Positions 10,927 to 22,784 are shown, numbered from the stretch's first letter. The stretch: DNA of 64,000 bases from Wurfbainia villosa (GCA_025175895.1 CM045988.1:94662960-94726959); one strand, 5' to 3'. Notes: generated by a model from the letters alone, not told the origin. A program made the numbers and translations.

Positions 10927-11559
10927 TTACATTTTAGATAGCTCATGTAATTCAAACTCACAAAATAATTCATCAATTTTAATTTGAGATAAATCCCTAG
11001 TTACCTTAATGGCATCAACTATTGAAGTCCATAAAGAGTTTCTAGGAAATGCTTGTAAAATATATCTTACCAAATCCCGGTTGTCAACTCGCTCACCTAT
11101 GATATGGAGTCCGTTTATAATTTCCTTGAACCTTCCATGCATTTGACTTACGGTTTCATGCATCTTCATTTGGAAGGCTTGAAGTTGTCCAATTAATAGG
11201 TCCTTCTTGGCCCTCTTTGATTCCTTGGAACCTTCATTTAGCTCAATGAGCTTTTTCCATAGCTCCTTGGCGGATTCAAAAGGCCCCACCTTGTTGAGTT
11301 GCTCCATTGTGACGCCGCATTGGATGGTGAGGACGGCCTTTGCATTTGATTCAAATTTCTTGTTTATTTCTCTTGTCCAATCCTTGCTTGGAATAGGATG
11401 TCCATGTTCATCCACCGGTTCCTCGAAGCCATCTACAACACTATGCCAAATTTCAATATTACTCATAAGATAGTACTTCATCCTACCTTTCCAATACGCA
11501 AAGTGACTCCCATCGAAGAGCGGTGGCTTGGCGATGCTATATCCCTCTTGAAGAGCCAT
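10927..11559 (-). pseudogene. gag: Capsid part of element B Gag
   Basis: Starts at the ATG about 40 bp inside the primer site and is open for 210 residues. UBN2-like features include FAYWKGRMKYYL, AKELWKKLIELNEG and GRFKEIINGLHIIGERVDNRD. It ends at a TAA inside FELHELSKM; the frame then continues with SNDKGLALFVEKK, so the stop is an internal break. Confidence 0.85.
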
Positions 11560-11599
11560 TGATGTCTTGGTTGATGGTGAGATCTTCCAAGCTATCCGG

Positions 11600-11611
11600 G
11601 CTCTGATACCA
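11600..11611 (-). other. Primer binding site of element B
   Basis: The minus strand reads TGGTATCAGAGC two bases inside the 5' LTR edge, matching the 3' end of initiator tRNA-Met. Confidence 0.9.
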
Positions 11612-11613
11612 CT

Positions 11614-12792
11614 TGTTAGGACCCTTGGAATGGCTAGAGGGGGGGGTGATTAGCCTTTCTTCTTTTCTACAAAAAATGTTAGCGGAAGCAATACGAAATA
11701 TAAACACAAATCAAAGCAAGAACAAAGCTAACACCCGATGTACGTGGTTCGGAGATGACGCTCCTACTCCACGGCAATCCGTAAGGTGGATTAGCCCTAA
11801 TCAACCTTCACTAGAATCTCCTTTGGATGAACCAAGGTGGAGAAACCTTTCTTACAATGCTCTCCTCTTCTTTACAATGATGGATGATCAAGAACAAGAG
11901 AAGAGGAGGATTTAAATCACTAAAAACACTTGGAAGGCTTGGTGAGCACGAGAGTATAGTTAGGAGCAAGAGCACTAGCTTCACTAAGCTCCCCATGGCC
12001 CCTTTTTATAGAAGAGGGGCTGTTTTTCCCGTTGGGCGTCGATCAGTCGACTGATGCATGCCATCAGTCGACTGCCGCCGAAGCCAACGGCTTCTGAAAC
12101 GCGATCTCCGCAGAGATTCGTAGCCACAATTTCCAACGGCCAGGTGATCGATCGATCCTCCATCATCGGTGATGGGGTGATCGATCAGTGATCAAGCGGC
12201 GATCAGTGAGATCGCGTTCGTGGCGATATTTCCCTTGATCACCGGTGATCGATGTTTTTTCGGTGATCGATCGCAGATCGGCCCGATCGATCGGCAGCGA
12301 TCGGTGATTCATCAGTATGAGTAATTCATACTTGATTTTATATCCTAGACCTAGACTCAACCTTCTAGCTCCTCAATAAGCCTTGCGCCTTCAGGATCCC
12401 TCCGAGTCCGCGACTTGTTCATCCTTTGCGCTTTGCTTCCAAGAGCTTCCTTCGGTTTCGTCATGTCTTGGGTTGCCAAATGTTTGGACTTTACGCCGCC
12501 AAGACTACAAGCTTGGACTTATGCTGCCAAGACTTTACTTTGGACTTCCTTTGCCAAGGTTCACTTTGGACTTTATGCTGCCAAGACTATAAGCTTGGTC
12601 TTATGCCGCCAAGTCCATCCCTTGGACTTCCTTTGCCAAGATCATACTTGGACTTCCTTTTACCAAGTACTTCATCCTTGGATTTTCCTATCACTTAAAC
12701 ACATTCGTAATTAGATCACAAGATATTGCCTAACTTAGATGATTAGCCAAACATCAAAACATATAAATGCTTGGAGCATTGTTGCACCAACA
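11614..12792 (-). repeat. Element B 5' LTR
   Basis: 1179 bp. It is the near-identical partner of 4617-5843 and carries the same reverse-complement AAGTCCAAG array at about 12475-12690. The CAGTCGACTG word is intact at 12065-12074, where the other copy has a CGATC-type substitute. Confidence 0.9.
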
Positions 12793-12797
12793 AGATG

Positions 12798-13507
12798 GTC
12801 ATTTAAAGTATCAAATAGCAATAGACCAATCATAGGGAAGACTTATGTTTAATTCATAGACATATTGCCCAAAGATCATGGTTGGATATTTCATATGTTT
12901 TCAAAACAATTTCTTACTTTAAAATCTGTGTGTTCATGTTTTGAAACAATCCAAAGCAAAACTAGGTGTTAAAATGGATACAAACTTGATCAAAACACTA
13001 GTTATTTTTAAAGTTTTTGGATTTTTGGAAAATCATTGAAAATATAATGTTTTTTCATGGAAAACTATTTTTCATTGATAAAGAACCCTAAAAGAAATGT
13101 GTTCCCTAAATTTCACTATTTTTTGAATTTTCTGGAATTTATAGTGCATTTCTGAATTTCGTCCAGAAAATCAGAAAACCTGATTTCTTTGTGCCAGTCG
13201 ACTGCCATACTGATAGCAGTCGACTGATGGACTGTGAACAAGCACAGTAAACTGATTTTATCAGGTTTTTGAGTGATTTTGATTATTTTTTTTTTCTCTC
13301 TAAACTTGATGTCATAATATATAAACTTTGTTTAATCTTTTTGATAGTGTCAAAGGGGGAGAAAGATGTATGTTTAAGTAAGGGGGAATATATTTAGGGG
13401 GAGTTTCATGTATTAAGGAGGAGAGTTGCTAATCATGTTATTTACATGCTTTCTTTCCTTAATAGTTTATCAAATGTTTTACCTAACTTAAACGGATTGT
13501 CACACAT
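12798..13507 (+). other. Element A interior, right of B insertion
   Basis: AT-rich sequence without coding potential, continuing element A after B. It includes two CAGTCGACTG words (13196-13205, 13217-13226) and several AAGGGGGAGA-type purine blocks (about 13350-13400). No pol or env remnant is visible. Confidence 0.65.
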
Positions 13508-13522
13508 CAAAAAGGGGAAGAT
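13508..13522 (+). other. Polypurine tract of element A
   Basis: CAAAAAGGGGAAGAT directly before the 3' LTR. Confidence 0.85.
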
Positions 13523-14706
13523 TGTTAGGGCAATCTCTTGCCATGATAAGGTTTTGATGTGTGTGGCAAAGGGTTTAAGTTAGGTTGTTATTGTGATTTG
13601 ATATGTGTGTTGGAGTCTTGCAGGACTTAGTAATTCGCACATGGAGCCTTGGCGAGTTTCACCTCTCATGAATCGGTCCTTGAGTCAGTGAAGGATGACT
13701 TTGTGGAAGTCGTGCGCTTGGAGCATCCGAGGGACCGTCGGACGAGAAGCTTGGAGTGAAGCCGGAGAAAGTAGACTTTAGGGTGAGACGCAAAGGATGA
13801 CACTGCAGAGTCGTGCGCTTGTCACATCCGAGGGACGTGGCCGGACGAAGACAACTTCGAAGGCGAGGGACTCTAATGGATGAGAGTGAGCGAATGTAAC
13901 CCGGGAAGGGGTAGTGCTCGTAGGTGAAACTTGGTCATTTGGCTAAGTGTCGGATGAGGTTTCCCGACACCAGTCGACTACCATGAAATGGCGATCGCTT
14001 CCGAGTCGAACGGGTTCGACCGATATCCGATCGATGGGTTTATGCCCAACGACGATCAATGGAATGGCGACGCCGTAAGAAGTCGCGCACAGAACCTCTC
14101 GTAGCAGTAGGCGACTACGGAAGAATCGACTGATGGTTACATCAGTCGACTGCCAAGTGTTCCGTTGGACTATAACGGTCAGGATCCGACATGTTCGGAG
14201 GTCATTGTAGTGGCGGCAGTCGACTGCCAAGGGAAGCAGCCGACTGGTGGCGACCAACGGGAAGAAATCAGCCCTCTCTATAAAAAGAGAGGGTGTGGGC
14301 TTTTGGATGGCTAATGCTCATATTCCAAACCATCATCCAAGTGCTCTACAAGTGATAAACTCCTTCTTCTAGTTCTTTTTCACATCAATTGTAAAAGAAT
14401 GAGTGTTCTTGAGTTGTAAGGGTTACCTCCACCTAGCTTGGTGCGAAGGAGAGACTAATAGTGGATTGGTTGCGGAGTGATTCACCGAGGACGAATCGGG
14501 GACCGTGGATTAGCGGCGTAGCCGTGAACCACGTCATATTATCTTGTTAGCATTATTTTTACCTTTGCATTGTTTATTTGCTTGTTTTGTTTTGTTTCCA
14601 TTGCGATAATTAGTTTTGTAGACAAGCGAATTACGTCATCGAACGAAAGAGGGCTATTCACCCCCCCCCTCTAGCCGGCCAACACCACACCGATCGATCC
14701 CCTACA
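13523..14706 (+). repeat. Element A 3' LTR
   Basis: 1184 bp, paired with 1244-2412. It retains more complete CAGTCGACTG words (13972-13978 area, 14143-14152, 14217-14226) than the 5' copy. Followed by ATAAG and then the rest of the C LTR. Confidence 0.9.
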
Positions 14707-14711
14707 ATAAG

Positions 14712-15797
14712 TCCAAATGTACCTTGGCAAAGTAGACCTGATTAGCATGACAATAGCCGATGGAAACACCTAAATGATAGCATATGGATGAATAAGTCAT
14801 GAAGGACTTGGAGGGATCCGATAGACATGAGACTGATGGAGGTGGCTAGAAGGCTTAGTCTAGGCTAAGGGTGGTCTATCAAGTATGAGGGGATCATACT
14901 TGAGTTAAATCTCATGTTTGGTGTTTATCAGTCAATTGAGGATATGGATCAGTCGACTGGCCGAATGTTTAACACTTGGCAGCCTAGTCAACTTAGAGTA
15001 ATTGACTGAGATTATGATCAGTCGATTGGTCAGTAGTCGACTGGAGGCTTGACTATTATAGTGTGCCACAAGAAGTCGACTGGAGTTGGAGGACACGAGC
15101 ACAGAATATTTGGTAATCGATTGGGCAGTCGACTACCGGACAACAGTCGACTGTTGATAAGGGCAGTCGACTGCTAAGGTATCCGTTGGGCAAGTTCCAG
15201 CGTTGATGGAGTCATTGTGAGACAACGAATGGGAGAGCAGTCGATTGAGGACTTTTGACAGTTGATTGCTAGGCATAAAAGCATCCCGAGTAGAGGTTAA
15301 AAGGAAGCTGAAATGGAGGATTTCACCAAGGGTTTTCTTGGGCGATTTTAAAGCGAAGTGATGGTACATTTCAAGGTCTTCAAAGGCATCTCCAAGCAAC
15401 CAACAAGCAAGCAAAGCATTCAAATTCTTGTAAAGTGTTATTTACATTGTTGTTGAATTCCATTTGTAGTTATTTGTATTTATTCTTATTGTTGTAAGAT
15501 TCTTATACGAGATTTCTCCACCTCTGACGTGTTGTCGAGAAGGAGAAGATTTAGTGGTGGTGTGCATCACTAGAGTTCACTTGAGCTCGACCCGTGGAAT
15601 ATGAACCCTAGGTTCCGAACCACGTTATATTTTTGTATTGTTCTTGTATTATTGCTTTCATTTATTACTTGCATTTGTATTTGTATTCCACTATGCTAAC
15701 AACAATTGTAGATAAGCAATCAAATGAACGCAAACGAATTTCAAGCGACGAAGCGAATCGCTATTCACCCCCCTCTAGTGACGTCCGATCCTCAACA
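14712..15797 (+). repeat. Element C 5' LTR, second part
   Basis: Resumes exactly where 1243 stops and aligns with 28529-29624. Rich in CAGTCGACTG and near variants (14950-15250). It ends with the C-run, CTCTAGTGACGTCC and CAACA, followed by the primer site. It lacks the internal duplication found in the 3' LTR. Confidence 0.88.
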
Positions 15798-15799
15798 AG

Positions 15800-15810
15800 T
15801 GGTATCGGAG
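15800..15810 (+). other. Primer binding site of element C
   Basis: TGGTATCGGAG two bases after the 5' LTR. It is one base off the TGGTATCAGAG seen in A, B and D, which fits decay. Confidence 0.75.
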
Positions 15811-15839
15811 TGGGTCGCTCTTCAAGGATTAACAACCAA

Positions 15840-17161
15840 ATGAGCAAAGTGCTAGAGGAGAAGAAGATGGAGTTTCAATAAAAATTGGGTGATGATGTCA
15901 CGGTTTCACCTTCCTTCGACCGTAAAAATTTTACATATTGAAAAGGTAGAATGATGTATTTTCTTATGTGTGATTATGATAATTGGATTAGTTTTATAAT
16001 AGGATTTGACGCTCTAAAGGATAAGAAGGGGAGAACACTCGAGAAGAAGAAGTGGACCAATGAGCAAATCTGATATTTCGAAATAAATAATAAGGTAACA
16101 AAAATGTTAGTTAATTTGTTACCTAATGATATTTTGGCAAAGTTAGGTTAGTTTAAGGATGCTGAGGAACTATGGAGTAAGCTAGTCAAGCTCCATGAAG
16201 AACCCTCAATGGCTCAAGAAATAGAGGAGGACAAAGAATAAGAATGCTCAACGGTCCAAAATAGAGATGATAATGAGACCGAAGAACGGAAGAAGTATGT
16301 TCGTCATTCACACAATAGCTTAAAGAATCGGAAGTTGAGAGATGCTCAACATCCGAGGAAGAGGTGGAAGAATTAGAGGAAGCCTCCACCTCTAGAATTG
16401 AGGGGGAGGATAGATCATCCTCAATGTCGGAGCAAGAAGATGAGTCATCCACCTCCACGAGCCAAGGATAAGACGAAAATTCCCTTATCGACTTAGGTAA
16501 CTCAAATACATGTATTAATAATAAAAATCATATAATGTGTTTTGAGTGTAAAGAAGTAGGACACTACAAGAGTAAGTGTACAAAAAGAGTCAAGAAGGCT
16601 CAACCGACACTAAAAGTCAATGAAAAGCCTAAGGATGTTGGAGCCCCAACAATTAAGAGAAATGAGCATATTATTTGCTTCAAGTGCAATCAAAGGGGTC
16701 ACTATAGAAGTCAATACCCTAGGGGGAGGAAGCAAACCAAAGACAAGGGAGGAGCTACACATATAGGGGGAACTAAGGCAAATCCTAAGGTATATTTCAT
16801 TAATGCTCGCTCTTTATGTAAGGATCAAAAACATGTTGGGAATTTTATTGCAATTCATAATGACAAAAAGCATGCTAGAAATAACAAATTGTATTTCTTA
16901 GGTACTGAACATGTTGATTTATCTAAGAACAAATCTAGAACCAATAACTCAATAACAATTCAACCTAAGGAAGGTATTAGGAAGATAGAGAACATTTAGA
17001 CACTAACCCTAAGGAAGATAGAAAACATTTAGGCATTAACCCTAAGAAAGGTAGGCATATGCCTAAAAGGAAGAGCAGTGTCCAAAGATCAAATGAAAAT
17101 TTAAAATTTGAGGCATTAGTGGTAGAAAATCAAGTCTTGAGGTCAAGGCTTGAGGAATTGG
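15840..17161 (+). pseudogene. gag: Decayed gag of element C, first part
   Basis: Conceptual reading from the ATG at 15840 gives a Copia Gag broken by stops. Visible pieces are FTY-stop-KGRMMYFL, AEELWSKLVKLHEE and two zinc knuckles in the frame 16535-16999. The first knuckle is intact (CFECKEVGHYKSKC). The second has lost its last Cys (CFKCNQRGHYRSQY). TGA at 15939-15941 and 16071-16073 sit where related Gags have Trp. The C-terminal coiled-coil segment (VENQVLRSRLEELEK) runs straight into the element D junction and resumes in the same frame at 25812. Confidence 0.8.
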
Positions 17162-17166
17162 AAAAG

Positions 17167-17201
17167 TGAAGGTTTTGCGGAACCGAAGCTCTTATACCAC
17201 A
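17167..17201 (-). other. 35-bp primer-site-like extension outside the D 3' LTR
   Basis: Between the target duplication and the LTR end. On the minus strand it reads TG, TGGTATAAGAGC, then CGGTTCC and ACCTTCA. This closely resembles the primer site plus leader following the 5' LTR (TGGTATCAGAGC...CGGTTTC). It suggests retained primer-derived or leader-derived sequence at the right end of the cDNA before integration. Confidence 0.65.
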
Positions 17202-19189
17202 TGAAGGTGGAGAAACTTCGCTTCCCTCTTCAACTTAGTCGTTTGTTCATGGCGATCCCTTCTACGTCCCCGGATAAAAAAAAATTATCATTGACAAGAG
17301 GGATTGCCCAAGCTACCGTTTCATCGTCGTGCTATTCGATTAGAGTAGTCACTTGAACAAACTTGTTGTTCAAGCCACCAACCTCTATTCTACGAATAGC
17401 CGCGGAATAGATGATGTACGGATCGCCGACTTTTGTGTTTGTATTCGGGGTTCAAGTTAATTTAGCCATTAAACAAAGCATACAACAAGCATATAATTGA
17501 AAAACAATTATAGACATAATACAAAAGAACACTAATCAAAATAAACAAGATTATACCTCTTGTTATACCTCTTGATCTTCTATTGTATGTCCTTCCTCCT
17601 TTTGAATGTCGTGTGGGCGACGATCTTCCAAAAGTCGAAGCCTCCTAGATCACCAATCTTCCTTTCCTTGTTCACTCCGAACAAAGAAAAATCATAAAAT
17701 AAAACTCTTCTTCCTATCTAGAACCGGCCACCAAGTCAATGGACTTGATGTTGCCGCCGGCCAAGGAAGAGAATATGGAGTATGGGAATCGGGCAAAGGA
17801 GAATCAAGGAGGGTGATGGGTGTCAGCCAACTCTTGGAGAAGAGAAAGGAAACCAACCCTTCACCTTGTAGCCGCCCAAAACTCTAACCCTAGCTCTCCT
17901 AGTTATCGCCGGCCAAAGAAGAATCAAGGAGGGTGATGGGCGCCGGCCAACTCTTGGAGAAGAGAAAGGAAAACAAAACCTTCACCTTGTAGCTGCCCAA
18001 AACCCTAACCTTAGCTCTCCTAGGTTTCTTGCCGCCCAAGCCAAAGGAGGCAAAACCATAATCTCCCTTCCATTAGTTGTCGCCCAAGCCATAATCCTCC
18101 TTTTATAGAGTTGGGCTCAAGCCTCCCTTTAATCTCCACCTTCTATTCTAGGGATTTAATCTCAACCGTCGAACCTAGAGAATTAATCTCAACCGTCGAA
18201 TCTAAAGACTTAATCTTTACCATTGGATCTAGAGTTTTGTTTTCTACCATTAGATCTAGAGTTTTATTTTCTACCATTGGATCTAAGTTTCATGAGGTTT
18301 TAATAGGCTACAATAGGGACCATGAGGAGGAGTTGGATTTTGGCCACCCAATGGATCAAGCCCACATAAAGTCCGATCCATTAATGATAATCCAATCCAC
18401 TAAAGGATTATCATTGATCTACCTCACCAACCCCCATAAGATAATATGGGCTCCATATATTATTTGTACATTTATCTCCCCGTATTTAAGATCTCGAATG
18501 TCCTTCGATTAATTAATTTACTGACAATTAATTAATCAACATCTAACTCCATGAGTAGTACCACTCAACCTTATCATCATGCCGGACCAAGTCCACCTAC
18601 AGGGTTTACATGATGAATCTTATGAGCTCCTCAAGGGGACATCATCATCCTAATATATAGGACACGATTTCCTCCTATAATCAACGACACACCATATAAA
18701 TAATATCATTTTCCAACTTACCGAGCCTATCGATTTAATCTATAAATCTCGTCCATTGGTAAATCAAAGAAATGAATACTAAGTATATATGCCCATTATT
18801 ATATCGGGATTAAGAGCATGTACAATATAATATCTGAGATCTGATTCGATTATGTAGTCAACAATAAATCGAATCACCTCTAAGTCGGTCCTGCTCAATA
18901 CACACAAAGTGTACTAATGTGATTCTATGGTCAAGACAAACCAATACCAAATCACACTACAACCATACCAATGGTTTGTCCAAAGTCATCTAAATTGTGA
19001 GCCTTTACTTATACTTTACAATGAACCGATAACATGATCTCCTATGTGACACTACACACCATGTTATCTACAATGTAAAGTATCAGACTATATGCATAAC
19101 TAAAAATATGCAAACAATGATCATGTGATTCTTATTTCAAAATAAAGATGTTCATACAAAAGATAGACTTTTCAGTATACATCCCAACA
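17202..19189 (-). repeat. Element D 3' LTR
   Basis: 1988 bp, starting TGTTGGGATG and ending CACCTTCA on the minus strand. It contains a roughly 130-bp direct duplication (GAATCAAGGAGGGTGATGGG...) near 17780-17910 and 17920-18035 and a GGATCTAGAG minisatellite. Paired with 23823-25811. Confidence 0.88.
18150..18295 (-). repeat. GGATCTAGAG minisatellite in D LTR
   Basis: Five or six copies of a 27-30 bp unit (plus strand: ...ACCATTGGATCTAGAGTTTT and variants). The same array is at about 24770-24910 in the other LTR, where the TCTAGA cores are better kept. Confidence 0.75.
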
Positions 19190-19201
19190 ATCTCCCACTT
19201 A
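19190..19201 (-). other. Polypurine tract of element D
   Basis: The minus strand reads TAAGTGGGAGAT next to the 3' LTR start. Confidence 0.8.
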
Positions 19202-19327
19202 TACTAAAAGACTATGATGTCCTCATACTGTCATACATCTGATTCTCATTCCCTCCACATGCCAATCAAAAGCTCTCGCTTGAAGAACTTTAGTGAAAGG
19301 ATCTACTAGGTCATCCTCTGATGCAAT

Positions 19328-20732
19328 CTAGGCGACAATAACTTCTACCTCCTTTACGATCTCTTGTATCAGGTGGTACTTGCGCTCTATGTGTTTACTT
19401 GCCTTATGGGATCGTGGTTCCTTCGAGTTTGCAACTGCACCACTATTATCACAATAAATTGTGATAGTTCTAGGCAAACCAGGAATCACATCCAAGTCCA
19501 TCAAGAAGTTCCTGAGCCATACAGCTTCTTTGGTCGCCTCAGAGGCTGCCACATACTCAGCTTCCATGGTGGAGTCTGCCACGCATTTCTGCTTGACACT
19601 CCTCCATACAATGGCTCCACCTCACAAAACCTGAGGTAGACTTACTGTTATCCCTATCTGATTGGAAGTCAGAATCTGTATAACCCACAGGGAGTAATTG
19701 GTCTGCCTAATAAACTAGCATATAATTCCTAGTCCTTCTTAGGTACTTCAATATATGTTTTACCGTAGTCCAATATCTCTGTCCTGGATTACTCTGATAT
19801 TTGTTGATCATGCCCACAGCAAAGCAGATATCTATTCTCGTACATAGCATCGCATATATGAGGCTTCCTACTGCCGAAGCATAAGGAACCGCCTTCATCT
19901 CCTCTATCTCCTCAGATGTTCTAGGACACATCTCCTTAAACAAAGGAACTCCATGCCTGAAGGGTAGAAAACTCTTCTTGAAGTTTTGCATGCTAAAACG
20001 ATCCATAATGGTGTCTATGTATGAAGCCTGAGATAAGCACAACATCCTTTTTCTGTGATCCCTTATAACCTTGATCCCAAGGATGTGTCCCACTTCTCCC
20101 AAGTCCTTCATATCAAACTGTTTGGACAACCATACCCTTACGTCTGATAACACCTTGACATTGTTGCCAATTAATAAAATATCATCTACGTATAGTACAA
20201 GAAATACCACTACGTTTCCGTCACATTTCTTGTATACACAAGACTCATCCGGACTTTGAGTAAATCCATAAGACTGGATTACCTCATCAAAGCAGATGTT
20301 TCAAGACCTCGAAGCTTGCTTCAATCCATAAATTGATCGATTAAGCTTACACACAAGATGTTCTTTGCCCTTTGCAATGAATTCCTCTGGTTGCTTCATA
20401 TAGATGTTTTCCTCAAGACTTCCATTAAGGAAAATTGTCTTGACATCCATCTGTCATACCTCATAATCCATATGAGCAGCAATGCATAAGAGAATCCGGA
20501 TAGACTTAAGCATGGCTATCGGCGAAAAGGTCTCCTCATAATCGATACCCTCTTTCTGAGTATACCCTTTTGCAACAAGCCTTGCTTTGAAGGTCTCAAC
20601 CTTCCCGTCTATTCCTCTCTTTCTTTTGTAGATCCACTTGCATCCAATGGTTCTTACACCATTGGGTGGTTCTACTAGCTCTCAGACCTGATTTGAATCC
20701 ATAGATTCAATCTCAGTATTCATTGCACTTTG
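19328..20732 (-). pseudogene. pol: Reverse transcriptase and RNase H of element D
   Basis: Two open fragments are clear: RT with FLVLYVDDILLIGNN (YVDD near 20181-20192), ILGIKVIRD and YASAVGSLIYAM (20210-19707), and RNase H with ADSTMEAEYVAASEA and YCDNSGAVA (19582-19328). Upstream RT pieces read across TGA stops at 20301-20303, 20454-20456 (YEV-stop-QMDVKT) and 20682-20684 (V-stop-ELVEPPNG). All of these are positions where Copia RT has Trp. Not functional. Confidence 0.88.
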
Positions 20733-22131
20733 TCAAGATACCACATCTTTATCTTGGATTGCTTCGTCATATGTCCAGGGATCAGGTTCATGTTCGCCAG
20801 AGACCAAATCAGAAGATTCTCCCAAGAACATGAATCTATCAGGCTGTCTCACAACCCTCCCACTACGATGAGGTATCACCTGTATATCCTTTGTGACACG
20901 CGGTGCAGTGACTTGTGGTATATCCTCTTGTACTAGTGGTACTGAAGAAGTGACTTCCCCTTTTAATTCCTCCAGAACAATCTTACTCATGAACTTGTGG
21001 TTCATCACATAATCTTCCACTAGAAATCTGTCGTTCGTGCTAACGATCACCCTCTGATCTCTAGGACTATAAAACAAACCTCCTTTCGTTCCTCTAGGAT
21101 AGCCAACGAACATGCGCACTTCTGTACGAGGTTCCAACTTACCAGCATCTGCCTCCAGCACATGTGCTGGACTCCCCCAAATCCGAATATGTCTCAGACT
21201 AGGCTTTCGCCCAGTCCATAATTCTGTGAGAGTAGAAGGCACTGATTTAGATGGTACCAAGTTCAGAATATACACTGTCGTATCTAGAGCATATCCCCAG
21301 AACGATTCTCGCAACTCAGAATAACTCATCATTGATCTAACCATCTCCATAAGAGTCTTATTCCTTCGCTCTGCTACACCATTCTGCTGGGGTGTGTCAG
21401 GTGCAGACAATTGGGATTGAATTTCAACCTCTGATAAGTAATTCCTAAACTCTCTCAAGAGGTACTCACAACCACGATCAGATCGTAGTGTCTTGATACT
21501 TTTACCTTGACGTTTCTTTACATCAGCCTTGAATTCTTTGAACTTGTCAAAGCATTCAGACTTGCGGCACATCAAGTAAATGCATCCATATCTCGAATAA
21601 TCGTCTATAAAAGAGACAAAATACTCAAAACCACCTCTAGCCTAGATAGACATAGGACCACACAAATCAGAATAAACCAATTCTAACACATCTTTGGCTC
21701 TATACCCCTTGGCCTTAAAAGACCTCTTGGTCATTTTACCCTCCAAGCAAAATTCGCAAGTTGGGAAATCTTCCACCACTAATGAACCCAAAGGTCCATC
21801 AGCTATCAACCTTTGAATTCTGCTTAGGTTAATATGACCAAGTCTTAGATGTCAAAGATATGTTTGGTTCATCTTCGAAGGCTCTTTTCTCTTATTGGAA
21901 TTAGAAGATGAGTTATTAACTTATATTTGCATCGTGGGAGCTTTTGGTTCAAGTGTATACAAATTTCCTATCAATGTACCAGAACAGATAATTTCCCTAT
22001 TCCTTTTTATAACAACTCTGTCATTAAAAGAAATAGAATATCCATTCATAAACAATTTAGAAATCGAAATTAAATTCTTTCTAAATAAAGGTACATAAAG
22101 GCAATTCTTAAGAACCAAAACTTTATTTTTC
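20733..22131 (-). pseudogene. pol: Integrase region of element D
   Basis: The core is a 280-residue frame (21575-20733) with TLRSDRGCEYL, APDTPQQNGVAERRNK (catalytic Glu), and the C-terminal FVGYPRGTKGG. The zinc-finger half lies upstream (YL-stop-HLRLGH... CEFCLEGK) but is cut by a TGA at 21852-21854 in place of Trp and a TAG near 21644 (SI-stop-ARGGFEYF). It ends with a TGA at 20733-20735 (VVS-stop-QSAMN), again a Trp position. Confidence 0.85.
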
Positions 22132-22784
22132 TCAAAAGATAAATAAACATCTCCCATCGCACCACCTTGGCATCAAGTATATCTGATCTCTCTCACCCCG
22201 TCTGGTTTCTTGGAACCCCTGCAAAGTATTACAGACATGATCAGTGGCTCCCGTATCTACACACCAGGTGCTGGTAAATAACACCGCTAAACATGTTTCA
22301 ACAACTAGACTAAAAGATATACCTTTGTTCTGTTTCTGGTTGGGACAGTCCTTCTTCCCAAGTCCAGTCTGCTTGTAAGTGAAGCACTTGCCTTTCGGCT
22401 TCTTCACTCCTCCCTGAGATCCTCCCGCCACCTTTGCTCCACCTTGTTTCTTCTTCTTCTTGCCTTTCGGCTTAGAAGTAGAAACCTTCTGAGCAACCAT
22501 GGCATGAGCCTGAGCAAGCCCTTCTGCCACCTGGAGTTCTATCAGAAGCTCCGCCAACGAATACAACCTCTTATTCATGTTGTAATTCAGGCGAAACTGC
22601 TCAAAACTCCTAGGTAGAGACTGGAGAATGATATCGACCTGGTTTCCCCATCGATCTCAGCTCCAAGGACTTCCAGCTCATTTTCTGACTTAGGAGGATA
22701 CTCTTCGAAGAGTACATACTTGTACTCCTTAACAGTTAAGACAATATCTAGATTCCTTTTTCCAATCAACATAATTATGTACAA
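21921..22784 (-). pseudogene. gag-pol: Gag remnant, protease and pre-integrase of element D
   Basis: From 22784: a short capsid piece (LVLTVKEYKYVLFEE-like), then the C-terminal capsid helix region (NKRLYSLAELLIELQVAEGL), a Lys-rich linker and a damaged knuckle (CFTYKQTGLGKKDC; the second Cys is Tyr-Lys here). The protease motif is WCVDTGATDHVCN (about 22235-22275), followed by pre-integrase (LKNCLYVPLFRKNLISISKL). The middle of the capsid domain appears deleted compared with usual Copia Gags, so D could not assemble particles by itself. Confidence 0.75.

Larger units (their letters stand above)
4617..12792 (-). mobile_element. Element B: SIRE/Maximus-like Copia retrotransposon nested in A
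   Basis: A nearly full-length Copia element on the minus strand. LTRs at 11614-12792 (5') and 4617-5843 (3') are flanked by the perfect 5-bp duplication AGATG (4612-4616, 12793-12797). Primer site at 11600-11611 and polypurine tract at 5844-5858. Gag, protease, integrase, reverse transcriptase and RNase H follow in Copia order. Outside one scrambled patch the LTRs differ at only about a dozen positions, so B is the youngest insertion. The polyprotein nevertheless has several stops, so B was probably copied with proteins supplied in trans or decayed very recently. Confidence 0.93.
1244..14706 (+). mobile_element. Element A: gag-only LTR retrotransposon nested in C
   Basis: LTRs at 1244-2412 and 13523-14706 both start TGTTAGGG and end in TACA. 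The 5-bp target duplication ATAAG is perfect (1239-1243, 14707-14711). The uninterrupted target is visible in the C 3' LTR at about 28520-28535, which confirms the junction. Primer site at 2415-2426; polypurine tract at 13508-13522. With element B removed the interior is about 2.9 kb and encodes one long gag frame and no pol. It is therefore non-autonomous and TR-GAG-like. LTR copies are similar apart from a scrambled CGATCG-rich patch. Confidence 0.92.

Noticed and set aside
17202..17206. First choice of the D left border with ACCACA as flank
   Set aside because: It gives no target duplication. Moving the border out 35 bp to 17167 gives AAAAG on both sides and restores the C gag frame.
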